This document shows, piece after piece, positions 13,594 to 21,680 of a stretch of DNA of 46,331 nt (position 1 is the stretch's first letter; every line of letters begins with the position of its first letter). The notes under the pieces were generated by a model that had not been told where the DNA came from, ran no database searches, and worked only from the letters and a program-made list of their open reading frames with translations. Location: the NCBI RefSeq assembly GCF_004519545.1, contig NZ_SDKM01000037.1, positions 1 to 46,331 of the forward strand, in the 5' to 3' direction. This stretch comes from Nocardioides guangzhouensis (lineage in GTDB: Bacteria; Actinomycetota; Actinomycetes; Propionibacteriales; Nocardioidaceae). The translations under genes and the position numbers were made by a program.

Positions 13594-14403
13594 GTGCAGG
13601 CCTACCTCGATCTCCTCCAGCGGGTCCTCGACGACGGCGTCGAGAAGGGCGACCGCACCGGCACCGGGACCCGGTCCGTGTTCGGTCACCAGATGCGCTT
13701 CGACCTGGCCGCCGGGTTCCCGCTGGTGACCACCAAGAAGATCCACACCCGCAGCGTGTTCGGCGAGCTGCTGTGGTTCCTCCGCGGCGACACCAACGTC
13801 AAGTGGCTCCAGGACCGCGGCATCACGATCTGGGACGAGTGGGCCGACGAGGACGGCGACCTCGGGCCGGTCTACGGCTACCAGTGGCGGTCGTGGCCGG
13901 CCCCGGACGGCCGACACATCGACCAGATCGGGCAGCTCGTCGAACAGATCCGCCGTGACCCCGACAGCCGTCGCCACATCGTCAGCGCGTGGAACGTCGC
14001 CGACATCCCGCAGATGGCGCTCGCGCCCTGCCACGCGCTGTTCCAGTTCTACGTCGCCCCGTCGGACGACGGGCCGGGGACGCTGTCCTGCCAGCTCTAC
14101 CAGCGCAGCGCCGACGTGTTCCTCGGCGTCCCGTTCAACATCGCGTCGTACGCCCTGCTCACGCACATGGTCGCCCAGGTGACCGGGCTCGGTGTCGGCG
14201 ACTTCGTGCACACCCTCGGCGACGCCCACCTCTACACCAACCACCTCGAGCAGGCCCGGCTCCAGCTGACCCGCGAGCCGCGGCCGCTGCCGACGCTCCG
14301 GCTCGACCCGTCGGTGACCGAGCTCGACGCGTTCGACCTCGAGCACATCTCGGTCGAGGGCTACGACCCGCACCCCGGCATCAAGGCGCCGATCGCCGTA
14401 TGA
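13594..14403 (+). CDS. thyA: Thymidylate synthase (ThyA)
   Basis: This is a 269-residue cytosolic enzyme that methylates dUMP to dTMP and turns methylene-tetrahydrofolate into dihydrofolate. The catalytic Cys is at 147 in LAPCHALFQFYV. The dUMP-binding arginines (GDRTGTGTRS, DSRRHIVSAWN), SCQLYQRSADVFLGVPFNIASYALL and the HLYTNH segment are all intact. Length is standard (E. coli 264). GTG at 13594 is set by the conserved MQAYLDLL start and the TAGGCT box. It overlaps folA by 4 bases, so the enzyme and the reductase that recycles its folate product are translated together. Confidence 0.97.
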   Translation: MQAYLDLLQRVLDDGVEKGDRTGTGTRSVFGHQMRFDLAAGFPLVTTKKIHTRSVFGELLWFLRGDTNVKWLQDRGITIWDEWADEDGDLGPVYGYQWRSWPAPDGRHIDQIGQLVEQIRRDPDSRRHIVSAWNVADIPQMALAPCHALFQFYVAPSDDGPGTLSCQLYQRSADVFLGVPFNIASYALLTHMVAQVTGLGVGDFVHTLGDAHLYTNHLEQARLQLTREPRPLPTLRLDPSVTELDAFDLEHISVEGYDPHPGIKAPIAV

Positions 14404-14882
14404 CTCCCGCGTCCAAGCGCGTCGTCCTGGTGGCGGCGGTGGCCGAGAACGGCGTCATCGGTCTCGACGGAGACATCCCGTGGAGCATCCCCGAGGACCT
14501 CAAGCACTTCCGCGCGGTCACCCGCGACAACACGGTGGTGATGGGCCGGCGCACCTTCGAGTCGATCGGGCACCCGCTGCCGTTCCGCACCAACGTCGTG
14601 GTCACCCGCGACCGGACCTGGTCGTACGACGGGGTGTTCGTCGCCCACGACGTCGACGAGGCGATCGCGCTGGCCCAGGACTTCCCCGGAGACGTGATGG
14701 TGATCGGCGGCGCACAGATCTACGCCGCCGCCATGCCTCGGGCGACGCACCAGGTGCTGACCGAGGTACGGCAGCGGCCCGACGGGGACACGACGTACCC
14801 CGTCTGGGACCGTGCCGCGTGGGTGGAGACGAAGCGCGAGCCCCACGAGGGCTTCGACTTCGTGTGGTGGGAGCGGGGCTAG
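14400..14882 (+). CDS. folA: Dihydrofolate reductase
   Basis: This 160-residue cytosolic enzyme reduces dihydrofolate made by ThyA back to tetrahydrofolate with NADPH. Key features are VAAVAENGVIG near the start, IPWSIPEDLKHF with the active-site acid at Asp33, VVMGRRTFESIG (NADPH-binding) and VMVIGGAQIYAAAM. Length is typical. The ATG overlaps the thyA TGA (ATGA). The stop lies only 4 bases from the stop of the convergent DUF3303-like gene. Confidence 0.96.
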   Translation: MTPASKRVVLVAAVAENGVIGLDGDIPWSIPEDLKHFRAVTRDNTVVMGRRTFESIGHPLPFRTNVVVTRDRTWSYDGVFVAHDVDEAIALAQDFPGDVMVIGGAQIYAAAMPRATHQVLTEVRQRPDGDTTYPVWDRAAWVETKREPHEGFDFVWWERG

Positions 14883-14886
14883 GGCC

Positions 14887-15186
14887 TCACTGGACGGAGG
14901 CCAGGAACGCCACGGCCTCGGTGTCGATCGCGGCAGTGTCCGCGATCTCGAGCACCGGGTGGACGGCGAAGTCGAACCATGCGGTGAACGGGGCGGTGTC
15001 CTTCGCAATCAGTCGCGGGTCGTCGGTCTCGACCACCGCGAACCCGCCCTGGCCGTCGATCCGGCCGAGGAACTCCTTGAAGTCAGCGCCTTGCGACGGC
15101 GACCACTTTCCGAATACCTGGAGGCTGCGGGCGACGCTCTCTTCCGTGAGGCTCGCTCGTGGGGTCCAGCTGATGACGTACTTCAT
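14887..15186 (-). CDS. DUF3303-like small protein
   Basis: This 99-residue protein has the pattern MKYVISWTPR, then VFGKWSPSQGADFKEFLGRIDGQGGFAVVETDD, then WFDFAVHPVLEIADT. That is the layout of DUF3303 (dimeric ferredoxin-like alpha/beta barrel) proteins. Function is unknown. The start is fixed by a strong GAGGAGGG ribosome binding site 6 bases before the ATG at 15186, one of the few clear ones in this area. Confidence 0.8.
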   Translation of the reverse strand: MKYVISWTPRASLTEESVARSLQVFGKWSPSQGADFKEFLGRIDGQGGFAVVETDDPRLIAKDTAPFTAWFDFAVHPVLEIADTAAIDTEAVAFLASVQ

Positions 15187-15384
15187 CGCAACCCTCCTCG
15201 GGCTGTTGGTGTGGGGGAACGCCTTCGACGCTAGACCCGGGCCGGATCGACGGCCATGGCGTCTTCGAGCCAACTTCGTTCACAGGAGCAGACCAGCCAG
15301 CTCCCGCTCGGCGATGCCGTCGCGGGGCACCGGCGCGGCCACGTCCCTGCCGCGACCGACCGCCCGATCCTCTGAATTGTCCGG
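15187..15384. other. Intergenic region, nothing recognised
   Basis: These 198 bases hold the leader of the DUF3303-like gene and the downstream flank of the heptad-repeat gene. I saw no tRNA, clear hairpin or repeat. Confidence 0.5.
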
Positions 15385-15936
15385 TCACCCACCGTCGGCG
15401 CCGGGCGCCGAGGAGTCCGTGGGGGCGAGCTGGGAGTCGATCTCGACCTGGTCCCGGTCCGCAGCGCTGGATCGCCGGTCCTGCTCCGAGGAGCTCCGGT
15501 CCTCGGCGGCCGCTGCGCGATCGGTCCTGGCGGCGGAGCGGTCCCGTTCGGTCTCTCGCCGGTCGTGCTCCGCCTGTCGCCGCTGTCCGCGCGAGTCGTC
15601 GAGAAACCCCCGGAGCTCCTGTCGCACCCAGTCGGCCTCCGACCGGGCGACCTCGAGGTCGATCAACGCCTGCTGGTAGACGGACTGGCTGCGGGCCCGC
15701 CGCCGCGTGGCGCGCTTGCGCACCTCGTCCGACGAGGCCGACACCTCCTCGGCCCACAGCCGGTCTCGCACCGCCTGCTCACGCTGTCGGGCTCTCGTGT
15801 CGCGCTCCCGGGCCCGGGCGTCGCGGTTCGTGGCCTCCTCGTCGCGCAGGCTGCTCCGGGTGTCCCTGGCCTCGGCCCGCCGGTCCCGCTCGACGCCGCG
15901 CTCGTCGCGCTCGTCGCCGGAGGAACGCTCGGTCAT
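15385..15936 (-). CDS. Arg/Asp-rich heptad-repeat coiled-coil protein
   Basis: This 183-residue protein is highly charged. Two blocks repeat with an exact 7-residue period. In the first, Arg-Asp pairs fall at 10-11, 17-18, 24-25, 31-32, 38-39 and 45-46, with Arg-Glu at 52-53. In the second, Asp-Arg pairs fall at 125-126, 132-133, 139-140, 146-147, 153-154 and 160-161. The middle (about 65-115) is a more ordinary amphipathic helix with the only Tyr and two of the hydrophobic runs. No enzyme, DNA-binding or membrane motif is seen, and no signal peptide. The protein may form a long charged helix or coiled coil. Starts ATG 15936, with TACCTT ending 6 bases before it. Function unknown. Confidence 0.75.
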   Translation of the reverse strand: MTERSSGDERDERGVERDRRAEARDTRSSLRDEEATNRDARARERDTRARQREQAVRDRLWAEEVSASSDEVRKRATRRRARSQSVYQQALIDLEVARSEADWVRQELRGFLDDSRGQRRQAEHDRRETERDRSAARTDRAAAAEDRSSSEQDRRSSAADRDQVEIDSQLAPTDSSAPGADGG

Positions 15937-15942
15937 GTGCCC

Positions 15943-15948
15943 AAGGTA
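15943..15948 (-). promoter_or_regulatory. Leaderless -10 box for the heptad-repeat gene
   Basis: TACCTT on the minus strand ends 6 bases before the ATG at 15936. Confidence 0.55.
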
Positions 15949-16002
15949 CGCCCCAAACCGGGACCGGCGAATCCGTCCGCTCGGGCCGACGGGACGGCCG
16001 GT

Positions 16003-16488
16003 TCACTTCCAGCCCGCCGGCGGATGAGCACGCAGCGGGACGACCACCCACAGCAGCAGGTAGCCGAGGAAGGCGGCGGCCGAGGCGACGACCCCGGCGG
16101 TGCGGCCGAGGGTGAGGTCGAAGGCGAGGAAGACCACGCCGCACATCGTGAGCGCGGCCAGCACCAGTCCGGTGCGCGCGATCCGGTTGGCGGTCTCGAC
16201 CAGCCACGGCCGTCGGCCGCGGCGGAACAGGATCCGGTGGTAGGCGATCGGGGCCAGCACCGCCATCGTGGCGCTGACCGCGCAGCCCAGCACGACCAGG
16301 TACGCCGTCCGCTCGACGTCGTCGAGGGTGTCGAACTTGTCGGTGAACGGCACCGCGAGCAGGAAGCCGGTGAGCACCTGCACACCGGTCTGAGTCGACC
16401 GCAGCTCCTGGACCAGCTCGGTCCAGTTGCGGTTGATCGTCTGCTCGGGGATGCCGTCGGTCGGCGGCTCCGGTTCGGATGTGGCCAC
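16003..16488 (-). CDS. DUF6328-like four-helix membrane protein
   Basis: This 161-residue protein starts with a soluble stretch (QTINRNWTELVQELRSTQTGVQVLTGFLLAVPF). Four hydrophobic segments follow at about 38-50, 63-83, 107-127 and 135-152. NWxELxQELRxxQTGVQxLxGFLL is the recognisable signature of the DUF6328 family. Function unknown. GTG at 16488 is supported by a TAGCGT box ending 6 bases before it. It is 44 bases after the glycosyltransferase gene on the same strand. Confidence 0.82.
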   Translation of the reverse strand: MATSEPEPPTDGIPEQTINRNWTELVQELRSTQTGVQVLTGFLLAVPFTDKFDTLDDVERTAYLVVLGCAVSATMAVLAPIAYHRILFRRGRRPWLVETANRIARTGLVLAALTMCGVVFLAFDLTLGRTAGVVASAAAFLGYLLLWVVVPLRAHPPAGWK

Positions 16489-16494
16489 ACGGGC

Positions 16495-16500
16495 ACGCTA
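16495..16500 (-). promoter_or_regulatory. Leaderless -10 box for the DUF6328-like gene
   Basis: TAGCGT on the minus strand ends 6 bases before the GTG at 16488. Confidence 0.55.
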
Positions 16501-16532
16501 GCCGGGGCGGACGGTCCCGGGGATCGCCCGTT

Positions 16533-17981
16533 TCAGCCGAGGACCTGCACGTCGGTCCAGTCCGGCCGGAACCCGCGGCACACCCACACGGGCGCGCCCT
16601 GCTCGTCGTTGTCGACGTCCTCGACGTTCTCGAGGCGGCGGGCAAGAGTGGCCTCGTCGCACCAGCGCCCGGCGGTGGCCGGGTCGACGCCCACCAGCAC
16701 CAGCACGTCGCGCCGATCCGGACCGCCGAGGTACCAGAAGCCGTTGTGCCCGCTGGACACGTCGAGCGAGGGCGCGTAGCGGACCAGGGCGCCCGCCTCA
16801 CCGTAGTTCGAGGTCACCACCGAGTCGGTGCCCGCAGCCTCGGCGACCGCGCGCACCTGGGCGACGTACATCGGCCAGCCGACCTGCTCGCCCATGTCGT
16901 AGTTGACGTCCACCACGAACGCCGGAGGCGGGTCCGGGTGCCAGGGGACGAACAGCAGCACGGAGACCGCGGCCGTGGCCACGAAGACGATCCCGCCCAC
17001 GACGCGTCGCCAAGCCGCCCGCCTCAGCCAGGCCAGCAGCGGCACCGACCCGGCGGCGACCAGGACCGGGTAGAGCCCGGCCAGGTAGTAGGCCTTGGCG
17101 CCGGTGACGGTGAACCAGAAGCCCAGCACGACGTACGCGACGGCGAACGCCCGGAACCGGCGTACGGCGGGGTCCCGGAACAGGCGGACCAGTCCCGGGA
17201 TCCAGGCGGCGGCCCCGGCGGGACCCATGATCCCGAGCTGGGTCGGCCAGAATGCTGCGCGCTCGGTGCTGGTGCCCGAGCCGCCCTCGGCGATCGCCCG
17301 GGCCAGGTCGAGCTGCGGCCAGCCGTGCGCGGCCTGCCAGCCCAGGAACGGCGCGGCCAGCGCGAGCGAGATCGCGGCCGACAGCAGGGCCCACCAGGTC
17401 GCCAGCACGTCGCGGGCCGTGAGCAGCACGCCCACCAGCAGGCCGACGAGGAGGAAGACCACCAGCACCTTGATCTCGAGCGCCACCCCGGCGGTGACGC
17501 CCAGCACCACCCAGCTCCGCGGCGACGGGTCGCGGAGGTGGCGGAGCACGAGCAGCGTGATCACGGTCCACGCGAGCACGTCGAACGTCGTGGTGGAGAA
17601 CAGGTGCCCGGTCGCGAAGGTGAGCGAGCCGACCGCCACCAGGGCCGCGGCGAGCCCCTGCGCCCGGCGATCGGCACCGAGCTCGCGGGCGAGCACCCCG
17701 GTCAGGATGACCACCGCCGCCATCGCCAGCGCCGGCAGCACGCGGAGGGCGACCAGCGACTCGCCGGTCGACCACGAGATCGCGTGCGCGAGCAGCGGCA
17801 CCGGGGCCGGCTGGTCCGGGGCCCCCAGATGCGGATGGGCGCCGATCGCGAGGAAGTAGAGCTCGTCACGGTGGTAGCCGTAGCTGCCGGCCGACGCCAG
17901 CAGCACGAGGAACGCCCCGACCGCCCACGGCAGGGCGGGGGAGCGGAGCCACCGGGCAGCGCTCCCGTGCCCAGAGGTCAT
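16533..17981 (-). CDS. Glycosyltransferase family 39-type (PMT/ArnT-like) membrane protein
   Basis: This 482-residue integral membrane protein has about ten helices. The first external loop carries YHRDELYF near 36-43 and GAPDQPAPVPLLA, the acidic motif expected in dolichol- or polyprenyl-phosphate-sugar-dependent transferases. The C-terminal third (from about 370) is a soluble extracytoplasmic domain with NYGEAGALVRYAP and GHNGFWYLGGPD. It probably transfers a sugar from a lipid carrier to an outside acceptor; donor and acceptor are unknown. Its start is 15 bases after the PadR stop, so the two are probably one operon. Confidence 0.85.
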   Translation of the reverse strand: MTSGHGSAARWLRSPALPWAVGAFLVLLASAGSYGYHRDELYFLAIGAHPHLGAPDQPAPVPLLAHAISWSTGESLVALRVLPALAMAAVVILTGVLARELGADRRAQGLAAALVAVGSLTFATGHLFSTTTFDVLAWTVITLLVLRHLRDPSPRSWVVLGVTAGVALEIKVLVVFLLVGLLVGVLLTARDVLATWWALLSAAISLALAAPFLGWQAAHGWPQLDLARAIAEGGSGTSTERAAFWPTQLGIMGPAGAAAWIPGLVRLFRDPAVRRFRAFAVAYVVLGFWFTVTGAKAYYLAGLYPVLVAAGSVPLLAWLRRAAWRRVVGGIVFVATAAVSVLLFVPWHPDPPPAFVVDVNYDMGEQVGWPMYVAQVRAVAEAAGTDSVVTSNYGEAGALVRYAPSLDVSSGHNGFWYLGGPDRRDVLVLVGVDPATAGRWCDEATLARRLENVEDVDNDEQGAPVWVCRGFRPDWTDVQVLG

Positions 17982-17996
17982 GCCCCGATTCTCCCG

Positions 17997-18530
17997 TCAG
18001 TCCTCGCCAGCACGGACCTGCCGCGCCGCGTCCTCGGCCCAGGCGAGCATCGTGCGTTCGTGGGCGATGCCCGCGGACAGCGCGAGCTGGTCGAAGGCGT
18101 GGGCGCGGCCGTCGGTCCCGGAGTCGGGCGCCGGCTCGTCCCGGACCCGGGACTCGTACTCCGCGAGCCGCCCGCGGAACTCCGTGGCCAGGTCGTCGAG
18201 GTACGCCGCCGCGGCGTCGTCGTCGAGCAGCCACAGGCTGAAGACCCGCAGGATCAGGTCGTCGCGCGCGTGGCGCACGGCCGGGGTGCGCAGCCACTCG
18301 CGGAGCGCGTCCTGCCCGGCGTCGCTGATCGCGAAGCTCTGGCGCCCGCGGGGCCCGGTCTCGTGCGGCTCGACGAAGCCGTCGGCCTGGAGCTTGCCGA
18401 GCTCGGTGTAGACGGCGCCGTGGCTGGCCCACCAGACGAAGTTGAGGGTCTTGTCGAAGCGCTTGACCAGGTCGTAGCCCGACGCGGGCTGCACGGCGAG
18501 GGACCCGAGGATGGCGAACCGGAGCGACAT
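17997..18530 (-). CDS. PadR-family transcriptional regulator
   Basis: This 177-residue protein starts MSLRFAILGSLAVQPASGYDLVKRFD. A winged helix follows with SHGAVYTELGKLQADGFVEPHE and GRQSFAISDAGQDAL. The C-terminal helical half (about 95-175) is the Vir_act_alpha_C-type dimerisation region. PadR proteins usually repress their own operon, often in response to small aromatic or toxic compounds. The likely target here is the shared region 18531-18672 and the downstream glycosyltransferase. The ATG is preceded by AAGGGGAG. Confidence 0.9.
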   Translation of the reverse strand: MSLRFAILGSLAVQPASGYDLVKRFDKTLNFVWWASHGAVYTELGKLQADGFVEPHETGPRGRQSFAISDAGQDALREWLRTPAVRHARDDLILRVFSLWLLDDDAAAAYLDDLATEFRGRLAEYESRVRDEPAPDSGTDGRAHAFDQLALSAGIAHERTMLAWAEDAARQVRAGED

Positions 18531-18582
18531 GCGGGGCGCTCCCCTTCCGTCTTCATCGAAATGTGACCGTGGTGGCCGTTTC

Positions 18583-18598
18583 GTGACCGTCCCGTCAC
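18583..18598. promoter_or_regulatory. Inverted repeat GTGAC-N6-GTCAC, candidate operator
   Basis: GTGAC at 18583-18587 and GTCAC at 18594-18598 lie between the divergent PadR and LysR-like genes. Another GTGACCGT copy occurs at about 18563, and TGAC-N2-GTCA near 18623. Either regulator could bind here. Confidence 0.45.
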
Positions 18599-18672
18599 CG
18601 TGTCGTCGTTGACCGTATAGTACTGACGTGTCATAGCCTGAACCTCAGTCGGACAGGTTCGTGGGGGACACG

Positions 18673-18960
18673 ATGACACCACCGCTCACCGGTGCACGCC
18701 TCTCGGTGTCGCTCGCCGAGATCGCGGCGTTCATCGCGCTCGTCGAGCACGGCGGCTTCACGGTGGCAGCGCGTGAGCTCCACCTGTCCCAGCCCGGGTT
18801 CAGCGGCCGGATCTCGCGTCTCGAACGAGCGCTCGGCGTACGCCTGGTCGACCGCGGCGTACGCCGCCTCACGCTGACCGCCGAGGGGCGGGCGTTCCTG
18901 CCCCGGGCCCGCCAGATCATCGAGTCGTACGCCGCCGGCGCCAGCGTGGCGAACGGCTGA
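18673..18960 (+). CDS. Stand-alone LysR-type DNA-binding domain protein
   Basis: This 95-residue protein is a complete LysR-type winged helix-turn-helix plus linker helix: SLAEIAAFIALVEHGGFTVAARELHLSQPGFSGRISRLERALG, then VRLVDRGVRRLTLTAEGRAFLPRARQIIESY. The effector-binding domain of about 200 residues is absent and a stop codon follows cleanly; the next gene, dapA, starts 26 bases later. It may be a decayed regulator or a deliberately small dimeric DNA-binding protein. ATG at 18673 is preferred over GTG at 18661 because GGGGGA lies just before it. Confidence 0.8.
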   Translation: MTPPLTGARLSVSLAEIAAFIALVEHGGFTVAARELHLSQPGFSGRISRLERALGVRLVDRGVRRLTLTAEGRAFLPRARQIIESYAAGASVANG

Positions 18961-18974
18961 GCCCCGACGGGCGC

Positions 18975-18980
18975 TAGCCT
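18975..18980 (+). promoter_or_regulatory. Leaderless -10 box for dapA
   Basis: TAGCCT ends 6 bases before the ATG at 18987. Confidence 0.6.
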
Positions 18981-18986
18981 GACCCC

Positions 18987-19877
18987 ATGACCTCCGCAGC
19001 ACCCTTCGGCCGCGTCCTCACCGCGATGGCAACCGCCTTCGACGACGACGGCGCGGTCGACCTCGACGCCACCGCCCGGATCGCGGCGCACCTCGTCGAC
19101 CACGGCCACGACGGCGTGGTCGTCTCCGGCACGACCGGCGAGTCGCCGACCACCTCGGTCGCCGAGGACGGCGAGATCCTCCGGGCGGTCAAGGACGCGG
19201 TCGGCGACCGGGCCAGCGTGGTCGCCGGCGTCGGCACCAACTCCACGGCGCACTCGGTGGAGCTCGCGCGGCAGGCGGAGAAGCTCGGCGCGGACGGGCT
19301 GCTGCTGGTCACGCCGTACTACAACAAGCCCGGCCAGGCCGGTGTGCTCCACCACTTCGACCAGGTCGTGCACTCCTCGGGCGTCCCGGTGATGCTCTAC
19401 GACGTGCCCGGCCGCACCGCCACCCCGATCGCGCTGGAGACCTACGAGGCCGCGAGGCGCTGGGACACGGTCGTGGCAGTCAAGAACGCCTCCGGCGACC
19501 TGCCCGGCACCGCCCGGCTCGTCGACCTCGGCTACGCCGTCTACTCCGGTGACGACGCCGCCACCCTCGGCTACCTCGCGTACGGCGGCTGCGGGCTGGT
19601 CAGCGTCGTCGGCCACGCTGCCGGCACCCAGCTGCGCGCGATGATCGACGCGTTCCTGGCCGGTGACCTGGCCGAGGCGCTGCGGCTGCACACCGCGCTG
19701 CTCCCCGCGTTCGATGCCATGATGGGCGTCCCCAACTACGGAGCCACCACCGCCAAGGCGGCGCTGCAGCTGCTCGGCGTGCTCGACAACCGCAACGTGC
19801 GCGGACCGCTCGTCCCGCTGGACGACGACGAGCTGGCCGCGCTGCGCGCCGGCCTCGTCGCCTCCGGCCTCCTCTGA
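18987..19877 (+). CDS. dapA: 4-hydroxy-tetrahydrodipicolinate synthase
   Basis: This is a 296-residue cytosolic TIM-barrel lyase that condenses pyruvate with aspartate semialdehyde on the lysine and diaminopimelate pathway. The Schiff-base Lys is at 166 (VVAVKNASGD). The catalytic Tyr is at 138 (MLYDVPGR), with GTTGESPTTS at 48-57 and VTPYYNKP at 108-115. Length is standard. It is followed after 20 bases by rnj, a pairing common in actinobacteria, and the two are likely cotranscribed. Confidence 0.96.
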   Translation: MTSAAPFGRVLTAMATAFDDDGAVDLDATARIAAHLVDHGHDGVVVSGTTGESPTTSVAEDGEILRAVKDAVGDRASVVAGVGTNSTAHSVELARQAEKLGADGLLLVTPYYNKPGQAGVLHHFDQVVHSSGVPVMLYDVPGRTATPIALETYEAARRWDTVVAVKNASGDLPGTARLVDLGYAVYSGDDAATLGYLAYGGCGLVSVVGHAAGTQLRAMIDAFLAGDLAEALRLHTALLPAFDAMMGVPNYGATTAKAALQLLGVLDNRNVRGPLVPLDDDELAALRAGLVASGLL

Positions 19878-19881
19878 CAAC

Positions 19882-19886
19882 CAGGA
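19882..19886 (+). promoter_or_regulatory. Ribosome binding site that sets the rnj start
   Basis: An AGGAG at about 19883-19887, 10-11 bases before GTG 19898, supports that start. The gene is led rather than leaderless, consistent with its place as second gene after dapA. Confidence 0.5.
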
Positions 19887-19897
19887 GTCACCCTCAC

Positions 19898-21589
19898 GTG
19901 AGCCACCCCCACCCCGAACTCACCACGCCCGGCCCGCTCCCGCAGGGAGCCCTGCGCATCATCCCCCTCGGGGGACTCGGCGAGGTCGGGCGCAACATGA
20001 CCGTCTTCGAGTACGACGGCAGGCTGCTGATCGTCGACTGCGGCGTCCTGTTCCCGGAGGAGAACCACCCCGGCGTCGACCTGATCCTCCCCGACTTCGA
20101 CGCCATCCGGGGCCGGCTCGACGCCGTCGAGGCGCTGGTCCTGACCCACGGGCACGAGGACCACATCGGCGCCACGCCGTACCTCCTGCGCGAGCGCGAG
20201 GACATCCCGCTGGTCGGCTCCGAGCTGACCCTGGCCCTGCTGTCCAGCAAGCTCCGCGAGCACCGGCTCAAGGAGACCGCCCAGCACGTCGTGCGCGAGG
20301 GCGACCGGATCGCCTTCGGCCCGTTCGACCTCGAGTTCGTCGCGGTCAACCACTCCATCCCCGACGCCCTCGCGGTCGCGATCCGCACCGGCGCCGGGCT
20401 GGTGCTGCACACCGGCGACTTCAAGATGGACCAGCTCCCGATGGACGGCCGGATCACCGACCTGCGGGCGTTCGCGCGGCTCGGCGAGGAGGGGGTGGAC
20501 CTCTTCATGACCGACTCGACCAACGCCGAGGTGCCCGGCTTCACCACCGCGGAGAAGAACATCGCGCCCGTGCTCGACCGGGTCTTCCACCAGAGCAACC
20601 AGCGGCTCATCGTGGCCTGCTTCGCCTCCCACGTGCACCGCGTGCAGCAGGTCCTGGACGCCGCGGTCAGCCACGGCCGCAAGGTCGCGTACGTCGGCCG
20701 GTCGATGGTGCGCAACATGGCGATCGCCAAGGAGCTCGGCTACCTCCACGTGCCGGCCGGCGTGCTGGTCGACGCCAAGGAGCTGGCCGAGCTGCCGCCC
20801 GAGCAGCAGGTGCTGATCTCGACCGGTTCCCAGGGCGAGCCCCTGAGCGCGCTCAGCCGGATCGCGCAGCGCAACCACAACTTCGTGCACATCGAGGAGG
20901 GCGACACCGTCGTCCTCGCCAGCTCGCTGATCCCGGGCAACGAGAACGCCGTCTACCGGGTGATCAACGGCCTGTCGCGCTGGGGCGCGACCGTGGTGCA
21001 CAAGGGCAACGCGCTGGTGCACGTCAGCGGCCACGCCAGCGCAGGCGAGCTGCTCTACTGCTACAACATCGTCCGGCCCCGCAACGTGCTGCCGGTGCAC
21101 GGCGAGATCCGGCACATGCGGGCGAACGCCGAGCTGGCCCGCGAGACCGGGGTCCCGGCCGAGCACGTGGTCATCGCCGAGGACGGCTTCGTCGTCGACC
21201 TGGTCGACGGCAAGGCGCAGGTCGCCGGCAAGGTCCCCTGCGGCTACGTCTTCGTCGACGGCTCCTCGGTCGGCGACATCACCGAGTCCGACCTCAAGGA
21301 CCGCCGGATCCTCGGCGAGGAGGGCTTCATCTCGGTCATCGTGGTGGTGGACTCCCAGACCGGCAAGGTGGTCGGCGGTCCCGAGATCCATGCCCGCGGC
21401 TTCGCCGAGGACGACTCGGTCTTCGACGAGATCAAGCCCGACATCATCGCCGCGCTCGACCGGCTGCTCGGCGAGCGGGTCGACGACAACCACCAGCTGC
21501 AGCAGGCCGTACGCCGCGTGATCGGGCGCTGGGTGTCCAACACCCACCGCCGCCGCCCGATGATCATCCCGGTGGTCATCGAGGCCTGA
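19898..21589 (+). CDS. rnj: Ribonuclease J
   Basis: This 563-residue metallo-beta-lactamase/beta-CASP enzyme has endo- and 5'-exoribonuclease activity for mRNA decay and rRNA processing. The zinc motif HxHxDH is at 84-89 (THGHEDHIGA). HTGDFKMD and the C-terminal HVSGHAS lie in their usual places, and STGSQGEP marks the beta-CASP domain. The C-terminal domain ends in RRRPMIIPVVIEA, which is close to the conserved actinobacterial ending. Length is typical for the actinobacterial form (about 560). Confidence 0.96.
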   Translation: MSHPHPELTTPGPLPQGALRIIPLGGLGEVGRNMTVFEYDGRLLIVDCGVLFPEENHPGVDLILPDFDAIRGRLDAVEALVLTHGHEDHIGATPYLLREREDIPLVGSELTLALLSSKLREHRLKETAQHVVREGDRIAFGPFDLEFVAVNHSIPDALAVAIRTGAGLVLHTGDFKMDQLPMDGRITDLRAFARLGEEGVDLFMTDSTNAEVPGFTTAEKNIAPVLDRVFHQSNQRLIVACFASHVHRVQQVLDAAVSHGRKVAYVGRSMVRNMAIAKELGYLHVPAGVLVDAKELAELPPEQQVLISTGSQGEPLSALSRIAQRNHNFVHIEEGDTVVLASSLIPGNENAVYRVINGLSRWGATVVHKGNALVHVSGHASAGELLYCYNIVRPRNVLPVHGEIRHMRANAELARETGVPAEHVVIAEDGFVVDLVDGKAQVAGKVPCGYVFVDGSSVGDITESDLKDRRILGEEGFISVIVVVDSQTGKVVGGPEIHARGFAEDDSVFDEIKPDIIAALDRLLGERVDDNHQLQQAVRRVIGRWVSNTHRRRPMIIPVVIEA

Positions 21590-21608
21590 CCCTGCCGCGC
21601 GGCCCCGC

Positions 21609-21665
21609 GCGTTTCGCACGTCCTGGCCGCCTGGAGGGCCGGCGAGCCCACCCTGTGCGAAACGC
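21609..21665. repeat. Perfect 11-bp inverted repeat between convergent rnj and cydDC
   Basis: GCGTTTCGCAC (21609-21619) pairs with GTGCGAAACGC (21655-21665) over a 35-base GC-rich middle. It fills the gap between the two stops, so it may terminate both transcripts or be a dispersed intergenic repeat. There is no T-tract. The same 11-mer occurs once more at 12916-12926. Confidence 0.75.
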
Positions 21666-21680
21666 CCGGGCGTGGATCGC

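Noticed and set aside
18661..18960. GTG start at 18661 for the LysR-like gene
   Set aside because: GGGGGA between 18663 and 18668 is better used as the ribosome binding site for ATG 18673, and the family start aligns with the later codon.
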